Source of the DNA: Bacillus kwashiorkori
GTDB taxonomy: Bacteria > Bacillota > Bacilli > Bacillales > Caldibacillaceae
Length of the DNA: 64,000 nt
Direction of reading: 5' to 3'
NCBI RefSeq assembly: GCF_001375515.1
Contig: NZ_CTDX01000015.1
Coordinates: forward strand, 62,001 to 126,000
This document shows, piece after piece, positions 16,491-25,903 of this stretch. Position numbers and translations under genes: made by a program. The notes beneath the pieces were generated by a model. It did not search any database. It was not told the DNA's origin and saw only the letters and a list, made by a program, of their open reading frames with translations. Within the stretch, counting starts at the first letter, position 1. Each line of letters begins with the position of its first letter.

Positions 16491-18892
16491 TTACTTTCAC
16501 TTCCTTTTACACGAAGTCGTATAAGTGTATAAACCCCTAGGCCGGCAATCGTCAATACAGAAATTTCTAACATCGTATCAAAACCACGGAAGTCTACTAA
16601 GATGGCATTAACGATATTTTTTGCACCGGCTAAAGTATAGGCGTCCTCAAAAAAATCGGCAATAGATGGGAATAACTTATGCCCATTAATTGCGAGAGTA
16701 AGAATAGTAAAAGTAATTCCTACCCCTAGTGCAATAAGAAAATTAGTGAGTTTGAATGTGATTTTTTCCATTCTCTTACCAAGTTTCGGTAAATGGTAAA
16801 AACAGAGTAAAAACAATGCAGTAGTTACAGTTTCTACAACCGTTTGTGTGAGCGCTAAATCTGGAGCGCGAAACACAACAAAGAACATCACTACGAGATA
16901 GCCTACCGTACCTAATGCGACAATGGCTGTAATCCGATTATTTGTAAACATCACAGCAAAAGCAGCCATAATGGTTGCAATAACTAAGCCGACATCATAA
17001 ACGGAAATGTTGGCATTATTGGAAAAATCAAAACGGATATCACCAGTAATCCACATCATTCCAGCTAAAATAATCGTAATAAACCCTAAAATATAAATAA
17101 GGTAACTTCGTAATGATCCTGTCATATATCGATTAGTAAATTGAATAGCAAATTTTTCCCATTTTTCAATCGATAAATTATACAAATAGTTCAATGATAA
17201 TTTTTCTGGATACACTTTAAAAACTTGGTTCCATCGTTTTGTTGCTAAATAAAGGGCCGTTCCAACTACAATAACCCCTAAAGTCATATACAATTCTATC
17301 GTTGGACCATGCCAAGCACGAATATAAATATTCAAGTCCCCTGTTATCGTCGGAAACACTGCCCATATAGCAGGTTTTAAAATATACGCCGCTAATACAT
17401 TAGGGAAAAAGAATATAATCACTATTAAAGATGATAAGATAATTGGCGAAATTAACATTCCAATCGGAGCTTCACGACTAATTTTTTTCGGTAGTCTTTC
17501 AGCATGGTGCTTCCCAGTAAATGTTTTAAATACTAATATCATGCTATAGATAAATGTAAAGACACTAGCTATCCAAGCTATTATGGGGAATAGAATTCCT
17601 AAGAAATCCATCCCCAATATTCCTACTTCAGCCGCATCTAAAACCCCTTTAAAAAACATTTCCTTACTTAAAAATCCATTAAATGGAGGTAACCCAGCCA
17701 TTGAGAAGCTAGCAATAGTCATAATCGTAAAGGATATTGGCATGAGATTCATTAAACCGCCTAACCGACGAATATCCCTAGTACCTGTTTCATGGTCAAT
17801 AATACCAACAATCATAAATAAGCTACCTTTAAAGGTTGAATGATTAAATAGGTGGAAAACGGCGGCTAACATCGCAGTTACATAAAGAATAGAGTTCTCA
17901 CCTGAACTAGAGCTTAACGCTAACGAACCAATTCCTAATAGCGACATAATTAGTCCAAGTTGGCTAATAGTCGAGTAGGCTAACAGCGCTTTTAAATCTG
18001 TTTGTCGAACCGCACGTAAAGATCCGTAAAGTAATGTAACAAGACCGATACCGGAAACGAGCCAAAACCAAACACCACTCCCACCAAAAATCGGAGTAAA
18101 ACGTGCAACGAGATACAGTCCGGCCTTCACCATTGTTGCTGAATGGAGGTAGGCACTGACCGGGGTTGGAGCTTCCATTGCATCCGGTAACCAAATGCTA
18201 AATGGAAACTGGGCTGATTTTGTAAAAGCCCCAAGTAAAATCAATAACATAGCCGGAATAAATAAAGGATGATGTTGAATATTTCCAACTTGATCGATCA
18301 TTTCTCGAAGACTATATGTATCTGTAATAATTATTAGCATGATGAATCCGGCAAACATGGCGAGTCCACCAAAAACAGTGATTAGCAGTGCTTTTAATGC
18401 ACTACTCCGTGAGCTTTTTCTTTCAAACCAATATGCAATTAGTAAAAACGAAGAGATACTCGTTAACTCCCAAAATCCATAAAGAATAAGGATGTTGTCG
18501 GAAAAAACTAAGCCTAGCATCGCACTCATAAAGAGCAACAAGTAAATGTAAAAATTATGAAGCGCATCCCGTGTTTTAGACATGTAAAAAATGGAGTAAA
18601 GTATTACTAATGCACCCATTCCAGATATAAGAAGTCCAAAAAGCAAAGCCAATCCGTCCAAATACATAGTAAAATTTATTCCTAACGACGGAATCCAAGC
18701 TATTGTATAACTTACCGTTTCTCCGCTAGCGACAATCGGGATATACTGTAAAAAACTAACAAATATAATAGCAGGTATGAACAACACGAACCAACCAGTA
18801 TGTAGTCGTTTATTAAAATATTTATATAAAAATGGAATGACTAAGCAAAAGGCCATTGGTAAAAAGATACTTATTAATATCCAAGACATCAC
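16487..18892 (-). CDS. mrpA: Mrp Na+/H+ antiporter subunit A
   Basis: An 801-residue protein, the largest subunit and first gene of the operon. Its NuoL-like N-terminal part has TKSAQFPFSIWLPDAMEAPTPVSAYLHSATMVKAGLYL with the expected Lys and His residues. The C-terminal MrpA/MbhD-like part contains FRAPDLALTQTVVETVTTALFL. With B-G it forms the Mrp Na+/H+ antiporter. The seven genes are tightly spaced or overlapping on the minus strand, so a single promoter in 18893-19204 is expected. Confidence 0.95.
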   Translation of the reverse strand: MMSWILISIFLPMAFCLVIPFLYKYFNKRLHTGWFVLFIPAIIFVSFLQYIPIVASGETVSYTIAWIPSLGINFTMYLDGLALLFGLLISGMGALVILYSIFYMSKTRDALHNFYIYLLLFMSAMLGLVFSDNILILYGFWELTSISSFLLIAYWFERKSSRSSALKALLITVFGGLAMFAGFIMLIIITDTYSLREMIDQVGNIQHHPLFIPAMLLILLGAFTKSAQFPFSIWLPDAMEAPTPVSAYLHSATMVKAGLYLVARFTPIFGGSGVWFWLVSGIGLVTLLYGSLRAVRQTDLKALLAYSTISQLGLIMSLLGIGSLALSSSSGENSILYVTAMLAAVFHLFNHSTFKGSLFMIVGIIDHETGTRDIRRLGGLMNLMPISFTIMTIASFSMAGLPPFNGFLSKEMFFKGVLDAAEVGILGMDFLGILFPIIAWIASVFTFIYSMILVFKTFTGKHHAERLPKKISREAPIGMLISPIILSSLIVIIFFFPNVLAAYILKPAIWAVFPTITGDLNIYIRAWHGPTIELYMTLGVIVVGTALYLATKRWNQVFKVYPEKLSLNYLYNLSIEKWEKFAIQFTNRYMTGSLRSYLIYILGFITIILAGMMWITGDIRFDFSNNANISVYDVGLVIATIMAAFAVMFTNNRITAIVALGTVGYLVVMFFVVFRAPDLALTQTVVETVTTALFLLCFYHLPKLGKRMEKITFKLTNFLIALGVGITFTILTLAINGHKLFPSIADFFEDAYTLAGAKNIVNAILVDFRGFDTMLEISVLTIAGLGVYTLIRLRVKGSESK

Positions 18893-19216
18893 ATCTCCTC
18901 CTTACATCAAAATCCCTCTTATGAAGTATGTCCTCTTTGTTTAATTGTTAATGTTTAAAATTTTCTTTGAAACCTTGTTAAATAATGTATAACTTTTTTA
19001 GAATTATGTATAAGGGGGGTAACTTATTTCCTTAAAAATAGTATTTGTCAATTGGTAATTTTCCCACTCTATCTTTATTATTGTCGTAAAATGTTTCTTT
19101 GCATGAATGCTCGTTGGATAAAATTTATGATTGACTGTTTTTGTAGCATAGGCTATAGTCATACATAGTTTATAAGATATTGGTGCATTTAAAATTACAC
19201 TGAGGTGAAATCTCTT
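18893..19216. promoter_or_regulatory. Divergent intergenic region between mrpA and the Usp gene
   Basis: AT-rich interval between two divergently transcribed genes. It must hold the mrp promoter (minus strand) and that of the stress-protein gene (plus strand). The CTCCTCC complement just right of mrpA is its ribosome binding site. No operator stands out. Confidence 0.5.
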
Positions 19217-19927
19217 ATGAAAAACTGGAAGAGTCGGATGGATGAAAGTATTCTTGTTTGCGTTTATTACGGACCAAACGGTGAACGACTTATCCGACGC
19301 GGTTGTCAAATTGCAAAGATGCTCGAATGTCCCATTTTTATTTTAACGGTTGATCCAAACCCGTTAGATGAAATGGATGCCGAGAGAATCTTTTATATTG
19401 ACAGATGGAAACAATTGGCTAAAGAGCATGACGTTGCCCATTTTATTTTAAAAGACAATGAAAAAAGACCAGTTTCTAAAGTAATTACTGAAGTTGCACG
19501 AGAAAAAAACATCACACAAATTATACTTGGTCAAACAGCTCAAAGTCGTTGGGAGCAAATAACGAAAGGCTCATTAATTAATACATTGCTTCATGAAATT
19601 CCTTTTGTTGATTTGCATATCGTTTCTGTATCACGTTATATCCCAGATGAAGAAGGACAGTTTGTTAAAGGTGTTCGTGCCTACTTAGAACAAGATGGAA
19701 ACAAGTATCGACTAGAATTCAAACATTCTAACAACTCCATTTATGAAGGAATTTTCTTTAAGGAAGTAGGTACTGATTTTGATAATGGGGTTTTTAAATT
19801 TATGAAAGACAAAGAAGTACTCCATGTGAAAGTTGCAGATGGAATCGTTTCTGAATTAAAACATATCGAAATTAAAGGTCCATTTTTTATAGAGGACACA
19901 AATCAAGATAATAACGAAATAGAATAA
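19217..19927 (+). CDS. Universal-stress-type protein with C-terminal extension
   Basis: A 236-residue protein. Residues 8 to about 140 form a Usp-like nucleotide-binding domain (ILVCVYYGPNGERLIRRGCQIA, then ITQIILGQTAQSRWEQITKGSLINTLL..IPFVDLHIV), similar to the Usp module of KdpD sensors. The remainder (about 145-236) is a beta-rich domain without known motif. ATG 19217 with GAGG at 19202-19205 is preferred to GTG 19205 inside that site. Divergent from the mrp operon, it may serve ion or osmotic stress, but that is inference. Confidence 0.75.
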   Translation: MKNWKSRMDESILVCVYYGPNGERLIRRGCQIAKMLECPIFILTVDPNPLDEMDAERIFYIDRWKQLAKEHDVAHFILKDNEKRPVSKVITEVAREKNITQIILGQTAQSRWEQITKGSLINTLLHEIPFVDLHIVSVSRYIPDEEGQFVKGVRAYLEQDGNKYRLEFKHSNNSIYEGIFFKEVGTDFDNGVFKFMKDKEVLHVKVADGIVSELKHIEIKGPFFIEDTNQDNNEIE

Positions 19928-19933
19928 TTTAAT

Positions 19934-19962
19934 GGGGGAGCTAGGAGTAGCTTCCCTTTTTA
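19934..19962 (+). terminator. Intrinsic terminator
   Basis: GGGGAGCTA and TAGCTTCCC form a stem with a four-base loop, followed by T5. It ends the Usp gene. Confidence 0.8.
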
Positions 19963-20078
19963 TTGTCGCTTTTTCAGGTGCGAAACTACAATGTCTCTAT
20001 TTTCGACCGGAGTTGAGCTGTTTTTCTGCTGTTATCATCCAAATCTTTGCATGCTAATGAAATAATGTGACAATGAAA

Positions 20079-20642
20079 TTATAAATTCACATCTACTTTT
20101 ATAAATCTTTCTTCATTTTTATCTATTCCTAAATAACGGTAAGTTTCTTTTGGCGAATGGTGATTAAAAATGGACATAATAATCGATATGGCAACCCCTT
20201 TTTTATAAGCATGATAACCGAATGTTTTCCTCAACGTATGCATCCCGATATTTCCTGGAACCCCTACTTCTTTAGCGGCATGGTTAATAATTCTGTATGC
20301 CTGTTGTCGCGAAATTGGTTGTTTATCCTTTTTTGATTGAAATAAATAATCATCTAGTAGTAAGCAATGATTTGCTAAATAACACTTTAGGGCCAATTTT
20401 ACTCGATTATTTAAATAATAAGCCTTCCACTGATCTGTACTAGATTCTTTTAAATAAATGAATTCTTTTGCCTTCTTTCCATCTGAAACATCTTTAACAG
20501 TTAAATAAAGCAAATCATTTATTTTTATCCCGGTATTAATTCCGATAACAAATAATAACAAGTCTCTATCTGAAGAATTTTGCAAAACTTCCCGCATCGC
20601 ATTAATTTTCTCAATATCACGAATGGGATCAACAAATTTCAA
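20079..20642 (-). CDS. Short tyrosine recombinase/integrase-like protein
   Basis: A 187-residue catalytic-domain-only recombinase. TTG 20642 is chosen because GGAGGCGG lies about 6 bases upstream; the earlier ATG at 20657 precedes that site. The family pattern is present: HTLRKTFGYH (H-x-x-R), HHSPKETYRYLGI with the candidate nucleophile Tyr. The first catalytic Arg, normally in TGLRxSELL, is Lys here (NTGIKINDLLYL). The SAM-like N-terminal core-binding domain is absent. Comparable short proteins occur in Bacillus chromosomes (YoeC-like). It may be a host-adapted recombinase or DNA-binding relic rather than an active integrase. Confidence 0.8.
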   Translation of the reverse strand: MKFVDPIRDIEKINAMREVLQNSSDRDLLLFVIGINTGIKINDLLYLTVKDVSDGKKAKEFIYLKESSTDQWKAYYLNNRVKLALKCYLANHCLLLDDYLFQSKKDKQPISRQQAYRIINHAAKEVGVPGNIGMHTLRKTFGYHAYKKGVAISIIMSIFNHHSPKETYRYLGIDKNEERFIKVDVNL

Positions 20643-20660
20643 AGAAGCCGCCTCCATACA

Positions 20661-20699
20661 ATGTTACATAAAATCATTATAACAGAAATTATGTAACAT
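20661..20699. promoter_or_regulatory. Inverted repeat upstream of the recombinase gene
   Basis: ATGTTACATAA (20661-20671) and TTATGTAACAT (20689-20699) are perfect 11-base arms 17 bases apart. Each arm is itself a near-palindrome (ATGT-N-ACAT). It lies directly upstream of the recombinase start, so it may be an operator or a recombination core and arm site. Confidence 0.6.
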
Positions 20700-20716
20700 A
20701 ATAAAGCGTAAAAACT

Positions 20717-20745
20717 GGGGGACAGTCCCCCACCGCTTTAAAGCG
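20717..20745. repeat. GGGGACAGTCCCC palindrome, copy 1, with adjacent palindrome
   Basis: GGGGGAC-A-GTCCCCC at 20717-20731 is followed by CGCTTTAAAGCG at 20734-20745. The first element recurs at 26610, 27517, 28235, 28266 and 62523. No gene overlaps it. Confidence 0.8.
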
Positions 20746-20991
20746 TTAAAGTGTTTTGCTAGGGGGATTTATAATATATTGCGTTAGGGATCACGATTTT
20801 ACAAAATATTACATTATTACAAAGAACTATTAAACTTAAACTAGTTTCATATAATAATTATGTTATTTAAAAATATATTTTTAATATTATAGATATTATT
20901 CAGCGATTTTGGTATAATGTTATTGTGAAACTATTAACTAAGTACTTAAATAGTTTTGTAAGCGCATAAAACAAAGGAGGCGTTAAGTAGT

Positions 20992-21750
20992 ATGAGGTTA
21001 AAAGACAAAGTTGCAGTTGTGACTGGTGCTGGATCTGGAATGGGAAGAGAAATTGCATATCTTTTTGCAAAAGAAGGTGCAAAAGTTGTTGCCGCGGATA
21101 TAAATGAAACGGCATTAAAAGAGACAGTTTCTCACATTGTTGAAAAAGGACAAACAGCCATTGCTGTTGTTACTAATGTCGCTAAGGAAGAAGATATCGA
21201 AAGTATGATTAATACTGCTGTAAGTACTTATGGAACTTTGGATATTTTAGTTAACAATGCCGGTATTATGGATAACTTCCTCCCTGCTGAAAAAGTCACC
21301 GATGAAATATGGGATCGAGTATTTTCTATTAATGTCAAAGGTGTCATGCGCGCAATTCGAAAGGCATTACCGATTTTCTTAGAAAAAGGAAAGGGTGTAA
21401 TTATTAATACGGCATCTGTTGCTGGGTTATATGGTTCTCGTGCTGGTCTAACTTATACTTCCGCAAAACATGCTGTTATCGGAATGACAAAAAATGTTGC
21501 ATTTCAATATGCCACGAAAGGTATTCGTTGTAATGCAATTGCTCCAGGTGGAGTCAACACGAATATTGGTACAACAATGAGTAATCCAGATCCGTTCGGA
21601 ATGGAAAGGGCAACAGCAGGAATAAATGCGAACCCAAGAATGGGGGAATCTTCTGAAATTGCAACAATAGCATTATTCCTAGCAACGGAAGATTCTAGCT
21701 ATGTGAACGGAGTCGTCATAGCTGCTGATGGCGGTTGGACAGCCTATTAA
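20992..21750 (+). CDS. Short-chain dehydrogenase/reductase
   Basis: A 252-residue classical SDR. The NAD(P) site is TGAGSGMG (about 12-19), the structural NNAG is at about 89-92, the catalytic Ser lies in NTASVAG, and YTSAK gives Tyr and Lys of the Y-x-x-x-K motif. The C-terminal FLATEDSSYVNGVVIAADGGW is typical. Start ATG 20992 follows AAAGGAGG. The substrate (an alcohol or keto compound) cannot be deduced. It is monocistronic, closed by the terminator at 21776. Confidence 0.93.
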   Translation: MRLKDKVAVVTGAGSGMGREIAYLFAKEGAKVVAADINETALKETVSHIVEKGQTAIAVVTNVAKEEDIESMINTAVSTYGTLDILVNNAGIMDNFLPAEKVTDEIWDRVFSINVKGVMRAIRKALPIFLEKGKGVIINTASVAGLYGSRAGLTYTSAKHAVIGMTKNVAFQYATKGIRCNAIAPGGVNTNIGTTMSNPDPFGMERATAGINANPRMGESSEIATIALFLATEDSSYVNGVVIAADGGWTAY

Positions 21751-21775
21751 TAAACGGAACAAAATGAACGAGCAT

Positions 21776-21800
21776 AGCCGCCTTTCGAGGTGGCTTTTTT
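21776..21800 (+). terminator. Intrinsic terminator with UUCG loop
   Basis: AGCCGCCT-TTCG-AGGTGGCT followed by T7, a stable hairpin ending the SDR gene. Confidence 0.9.
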
Positions 21801-21910
21801 TCAGAGAATGATTCGTGAATTTGCTAAAAACAACTTTAACTATTGGATGGATAATTTTATACGAAGTAAAATAACTTCGAATAATACCAAAGGGTTACTG
21901 GGGGGAAACG

Positions 21911-23170
21911 ATGAATAAAGCAACAGAAAAAATAATCAATCATACGAAAACAAGGTTAGGACTTCATGATTACTATTTACATAATTATAGTTTTAATAGG
22001 AAACTTAACTTTGAAAAAAAGACTTTCTACACAATAACGATGGAATGGTATCCAACACAAATTACGAAAATAGAGGAAGATTTAAATCCAAAGGGCACTG
22101 CCGTTGTGGAGGTGGATTTGACTACAAACAAATTCTTAAGCATTATTTTTGTTAAAGGAAAAACTTATGCTAAACAAAGTATCGAACTTTTAAGTGAAGA
22201 AGCTATTATAGAATGGGTGGAATTGGAAACTGGATTAGTTTATCATAAACAGTTTGTTTTACACCGTTATAAAGGTGGGGAATACCAATTTGCAGAATGT
22301 GTGGATGGCATTCCGATTTCTCCTACAGGACTTATTGAAATAAAAGTTAATCAAAAGGGGCAACTCCTTTTCTTTTCAGCAAATGCTCATTTCCCTGCTT
22401 ATGAACTAATTAGAGAAGAACCATTTTCACTAACATTGGATAAAATTGAGCCAATCACAATGGAACAAACGAAATTGATCGAGTTTCCACTGTATGAACA
22501 GCAAAAGCTTGTTCCGCTTTATGCCATTGAAGAAATTTATGTGCGCAATAATGGAACTCAAACAATCCCGTTAGAAATAGATAATTACAGCGCAAAGGTA
22601 GAAATGAATAAGTTGATGGAATGGGATAAGCCACTTGATGAACCTTTTGAGAGGAAAGAAGTTAATATCACTGAAGAAATTACGGAAGAAATGGCATATA
22701 AGGGCGAACAAGCACGAGAATCGTTTCCAATTTCTGAACGCGATATAGAGTACTGTATGCAAGCGGTCTTGGACTTTTTACGAAAAAAATTCCCTCATGA
22801 CAGTGGAGTTTGGAAATTAAAATCATTGCAACGGGATAAAAATTACCTTCTCGCCACTTTATTGGCAATGAAGGAAAAGGAAATAGTTTTTAAACGAAAA
22901 ATGAAAGTGTTTATTCATAGTGAAACTTACACCGTTGAAAATTATCTAGACAGTAGTGAGTGGATTTCCTCAATAAATAAATTTGCACGTACAGGTGAGG
23001 TTGTCGTTTCGAAACAGGAAGCATATGAAAAGTTGAAAGCAAGTGTACAATTAAAACCGCACTACGTCTATGATAAAGCTGAAAACCAATTCGTTTTATG
23101 TGGCAAATTGGATAGCGATTATGGTGTGAATGCAACGGATGGTAAAGTACTTTTGTTAGAAGAATTGTAG
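21911..23170 (+). CDS. Hypothetical protein with PepSY/YcdB-like organisation
   Basis: A 419-residue soluble protein without signal peptide or transmembrane segment. It shows repeated beta-strand/helix units (KGTAVVEVDLTTNKFLSIIF; PISPTGLIEIKVNQKGQLLFFSA; PHYVYDKAENQFVLCGKLDSDYGVNATDGKVLLLEEL). These recall the PepSY/YcdB-type propeptide-like modules of Bacillus proteins. That resemblance is weak and based on visual pattern only. Start ATG 21911 follows GGGGGGAA. It is monocistronic with a terminator at 23199. Confidence 0.65.
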   Translation: MNKATEKIINHTKTRLGLHDYYLHNYSFNRKLNFEKKTFYTITMEWYPTQITKIEEDLNPKGTAVVEVDLTTNKFLSIIFVKGKTYAKQSIELLSEEAIIEWVELETGLVYHKQFVLHRYKGGEYQFAECVDGIPISPTGLIEIKVNQKGQLLFFSANAHFPAYELIREEPFSLTLDKIEPITMEQTKLIEFPLYEQQKLVPLYAIEEIYVRNNGTQTIPLEIDNYSAKVEMNKLMEWDKPLDEPFERKEVNITEEITEEMAYKGEQARESFPISERDIEYCMQAVLDFLRKKFPHDSGVWKLKSLQRDKNYLLATLLAMKEKEIVFKRKMKVFIHSETYTVENYLDSSEWISSINKFARTGEVVVSKQEAYEKLKASVQLKPHYVYDKAENQFVLCGKLDSDYGVNATDGKVLLLEEL

Positions 23171-23198
23171 AAAAGAGGAGTGGTTAAATAATAGTGGA

Positions 23199-23228
23199 GC
23201 TAGCCAAGCGTGATGGCTAGCCCTTTTA
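23199..23228 (+). terminator. Intrinsic terminator
   Basis: GCTAGCCA (23199-23206) pairs with TGGCTAGC (23214-23221), followed by CCTTTTAT. The interval 23229-23440 holds no gene I can support, although short open stretches there look like decayed coding sequence. Confidence 0.8.
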
Positions 23229-23440
23229 TAAGGAGAATTATTTTCATGCAAGTTGATGGATTGGTGAATTATTTTGGTCATGTCCCTTTTTGGTGAATCG
23301 GTTGTGGGCGAAAGTCGTGTGGGAACTAAATTTTCATGTTTTTCGTACAACACGTTTTGGTGCATCTATATTGGATGGGGAAGCCAATTTTTTAACTGTT
23401 TTTTCATATTTATAAAAGTATTTTAAAATACTATTTTAAA

Positions 23441-23941
23441 CTAACTATCCTTTGTGGCAACTGCCCGATTGTTAATAATCCTCACAAATCCAATAATAAG
23501 TCTGCACAAAAATAGCTTCAAGGACATACTAACAAAAGAATGGTACCATGACCAACCTTTTCTCCAAGTGATTAATTTCGTTTTTTTCGCCGCAATTGTT
23601 TCGAGTATTACTTGTGGGATCACGAAAGGAAGTAGTTTTAATAACATAGCGGGTAGCTTGCTATTTAAAGTTACCTGGTTGTAATAAAGCAGCATTACTG
23701 GATAATGAATATAATTAAATGGCGCGTGAATGGCAAGCTTTTTCTTAAATGGGCGAATTTTATATTGTAAAAATCCTTTGGACACAAAGTAACGGTCAAA
23801 CAATGAGTTACCAATAACACTCACTAAATATACGATTAACCAGTCTTTGAATGAGCGTTTCACGATTAAAAACGGTAATAAAAATATACCAACAACCGAA
23901 GTAAAAATAAGAAAAGCATATTCAAACGTTCTTTTTTTCAT
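23441..23941 (-). CDS. CBO0543-like membrane protein
   Basis: A 166-residue protein with about four helices. ATG 23941 is chosen because GAGGTG lies immediately upstream, giving MKKRTFEYAF; the longer frame has no site. The segment VILETIAAKKTKLITWRKGWSWYHSF carries the Glu...W...(W/Y) arrangement seen in the other CBO0543-type genes of this window. It has basic loops and no catalytic residues. Function unknown. Confidence 0.6.
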   Translation of the reverse strand: MKKRTFEYAFLIFTSVVGIFLLPFLIVKRSFKDWLIVYLVSVIGNSLFDRYFVSKGFLQYKIRPFKKKLAIHAPFNYIHYPVMLLYYNQVTLNSKLPAMLLKLLPFVIPQVILETIAAKKTKLITWRKGWSWYHSFVSMSLKLFLCRLIIGFVRIINNRAVATKDS

Positions 23942-24095
23942 AATATTCACCTCGGACTTAATATAAGATGTGGACAACATTCTTATGCATGTATTAACAA
24001 TCCATAATTTTACTGTATTTCCCCGTTGGATATATGTACCTATCTCCTTAATTTTGCATACGATATGGTGAAAAAATTAATAGGGAGTGGGTAAA

Positions 24096-24683
24096 TTGTA
24101 TTATATTCCTTACTATTGTTCACAACCATATCCAAGTATTGTTTATTTTCCAACGCAGGCAACAGATAGATCCTTGTCGAGTTGGGGTTATTTTCAACCA
24201 GTAAGCAATTATTATCGTGGAGAAAATCAATATCAAGGGGAAAGTCATCAACAAAGTAATCCGAATATTAAGTTGAGGGATTATGGTAATGAGCCGTACG
24301 TTGTAAATATTGAACACGCTACGAAGCGCAACCGTAATTTTCGTACTGCTTTATGGACAGGTAAACATTTGCAAGTAACTTTAATGAGTATTAATGCAGG
24401 AGATGACATTGGTTTAGAAATGCATCCAGATGTAGATCAGTTTTTGCGAATAGAGGATGGAGAAGGAATTGTAAGAATGGGAAGAACAAAGGAAAACTTA
24501 ACCTTTGAACGAAGGGTTTCGGATGATTTTGCCATCATGGTACCAGCAGGGATGTGGCACAATTTAGTAAATACGGGGAGAAGACCACTTAAATTGTACT
24601 CTATTTATGCTCCACCTGAACATCCTTTTGGAACAGTCCATCGAACGAAAGCAGAAGCAATGGCAGCGGAAGATCATCAATAA
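24096..24683 (+). CDS. Cupin-domain protein
   Basis: A 195-residue protein starting at TTG 24096, set by AGGGAG at 24082-24087 (GTG 24087 overlaps it). The N-terminal 65 residues are rich in Tyr, Pro, Gln and Asn (MYYIPYYCSQPYPS...), unlike a usual enzyme and reminiscent of coat or surface proteins. Residues about 75-190 form a single cupin barrel with the metal-binding pattern G-x5-H-x(4)-E-like (IGLEMHPDVDQFLRIEDGEG) and the second motif PAGMWHNLVNTG. The likely function is binding of a metal and small sugar or acid. The product and partner are unknown. Confidence 0.8.
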   Translation: MYYIPYYCSQPYPSIVYFPTQATDRSLSSWGYFQPVSNYYRGENQYQGESHQQSNPNIKLRDYGNEPYVVNIEHATKRNRNFRTALWTGKHLQVTLMSINAGDDIGLEMHPDVDQFLRIEDGEGIVRMGRTKENLTFERRVSDDFAIMVPAGMWHNLVNTGRRPLKLYSIYAPPEHPFGTVHRTKAEAMAAEDHQ

Positions 24684-24770
24684 AATATTCTTAAATAATA
24701 TTTGAATATAATTTAATAAAACCGCTGTCTGAAAAATTAATTGTTCAAACTCAAGGTAGTGGAAGTAAAA

Positions 24771-24813
24771 CCTAAGAATGTCAATAATGGTACTTGCATT
24801 CTTAGGTTTTTCT
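24771..24813 (+). terminator. Intrinsic terminator
   Basis: CCTAAGAATG (24771-24780) pairs with CATTCTTAGG (24797-24806), then T-rich. It has the same stem as the terminator at 5006-5043. Confidence 0.85.
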
Positions 24814-24947
24814 ATTTAATTGAATTCTCTTTTGTGCAAGTAAAAGGTTGACGGGAATTTATCCGTTAGTTAAGATTAATTCAAATAAAAAGTTAAAAAA
24901 TTCGGCAATTTAGCTCCTAGTTTATTTACATTTTTTGGAGGGAAGTT

Positions 24948-25577
24948 ATGTTACAGAAAGATGGGTTCGATTTATGGGCAGACAATTATGATCAGACGGT
25001 TCAAATAATTGAGGAAAATAACAAATTCCCATTCGCAGGTTATAAACAAATTCTTAATGTAATCTATAACGAGATTATGCAAAACAAAAATAGTAAAGTA
25101 TTGGATATTGGCTTTGGAACAGGTGTATTAACTACTGAGTTGTATAAAAAAGGGCATATCATAACTGGAATTGACTTTTCCGCTCGAATGTTAGAAATAG
25201 CAAAAGCAAAAATGCCCAATGCTCGGTTAATTCAATCGGATATAAACGATGGCATACCACTTGAGCTTAAGGAAGAGAAATTTGACTACATCGTTAGTAC
25301 TTATGCATTGCATCATTTGTCAGATGAAGATAAAGTTTCCTTTATTTTGGAATTGCTACCCCTTTTAGCAGAAAAAGGGATCATTCTCATTGGTGATATC
25401 TCATTTGATAGTAGAGAAGCTCTTGAGAATTGCCGATTGGAAAACGTGGATAGTTGGGATCCAGATGAGTTTTACTTTGTTGCAAAGGAAATTAAATCAG
25501 ATTTAGTAGATAGGGTTATAGTTAACTATAATCAAATTTCCTATTGCGGGGGGATTTACTGGATTTCTAATAAGTAA
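24948..25577 (+). CDS. Class I SAM-dependent methyltransferase
   Basis: A 209-residue Rossmann methyltransferase. The SAM motif I is VLDIGFGTGVLT (about 50-61), with D of GIDFSARML as motif II and the YALHHL post-motif typical of YrrT/UbiE-like small-molecule methyltransferases. The N-terminal FDLWADNYDQTV signature is as in YrrT. Start ATG 24948 follows GGAGGGAA. Monocistronic; the substrate is unknown. Confidence 0.85.
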   Translation: MLQKDGFDLWADNYDQTVQIIEENNKFPFAGYKQILNVIYNEIMQNKNSKVLDIGFGTGVLTTELYKKGHIITGIDFSARMLEIAKAKMPNARLIQSDINDGIPLELKEEKFDYIVSTYALHHLSDEDKVSFILELLPLLAEKGIILIGDISFDSREALENCRLENVDSWDPDEFYFVAKEIKSDLVDRVIVNYNQISYCGGIYWISNK

Positions 25578-25659
25578 TGTAAATTTTTTTCTTTAGAAAG
25601 AGCGGTTATTGGACAATCTGTTACAACAGATTAGTTGAAATAATAGTGAGGGATAGGAA

Positions 25660-25839
25660 TTATTTAAAAGGTCTGCCTGCTCCTGTCGCTTCGCATTCGT
25701 CACAAAAAAATGTGGAACGATAATCAACACCAATCTTTAACATAGTCACCCATGAAACCGATTTTTCAGTATAGTGAATAAAAATAGCTGTATTTTCGAG
25801 GTATCCTTGTTCTTCTTTAATAAGATATTCAGTAACTAT
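25660..25839 (-). pseudogene. 5'-truncated gene remnant
   Basis: An open minus-strand frame of about 59 codons with strong coding character (E-Y-L-I-K-E-E-Q..., IHYTEKSVSWVTMLKIGVD, STFFCDECEATGAGRPFK) ends at the stop 25660-25662. A stop at 25840-25842 closes it upstream with no usable start or ribosome site. A CxxC near its end suggests a metal-binding or structural turn. I do not recognise the family. It is probably the 3' remains of a deleted gene. Confidence 0.4.
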
Positions 25840-25903
25840 TTATAATATTGTTATATAAAAATATTATAACGATAAAATTTCTGTGGCTAGGAGAGATGCA
25901 CTC

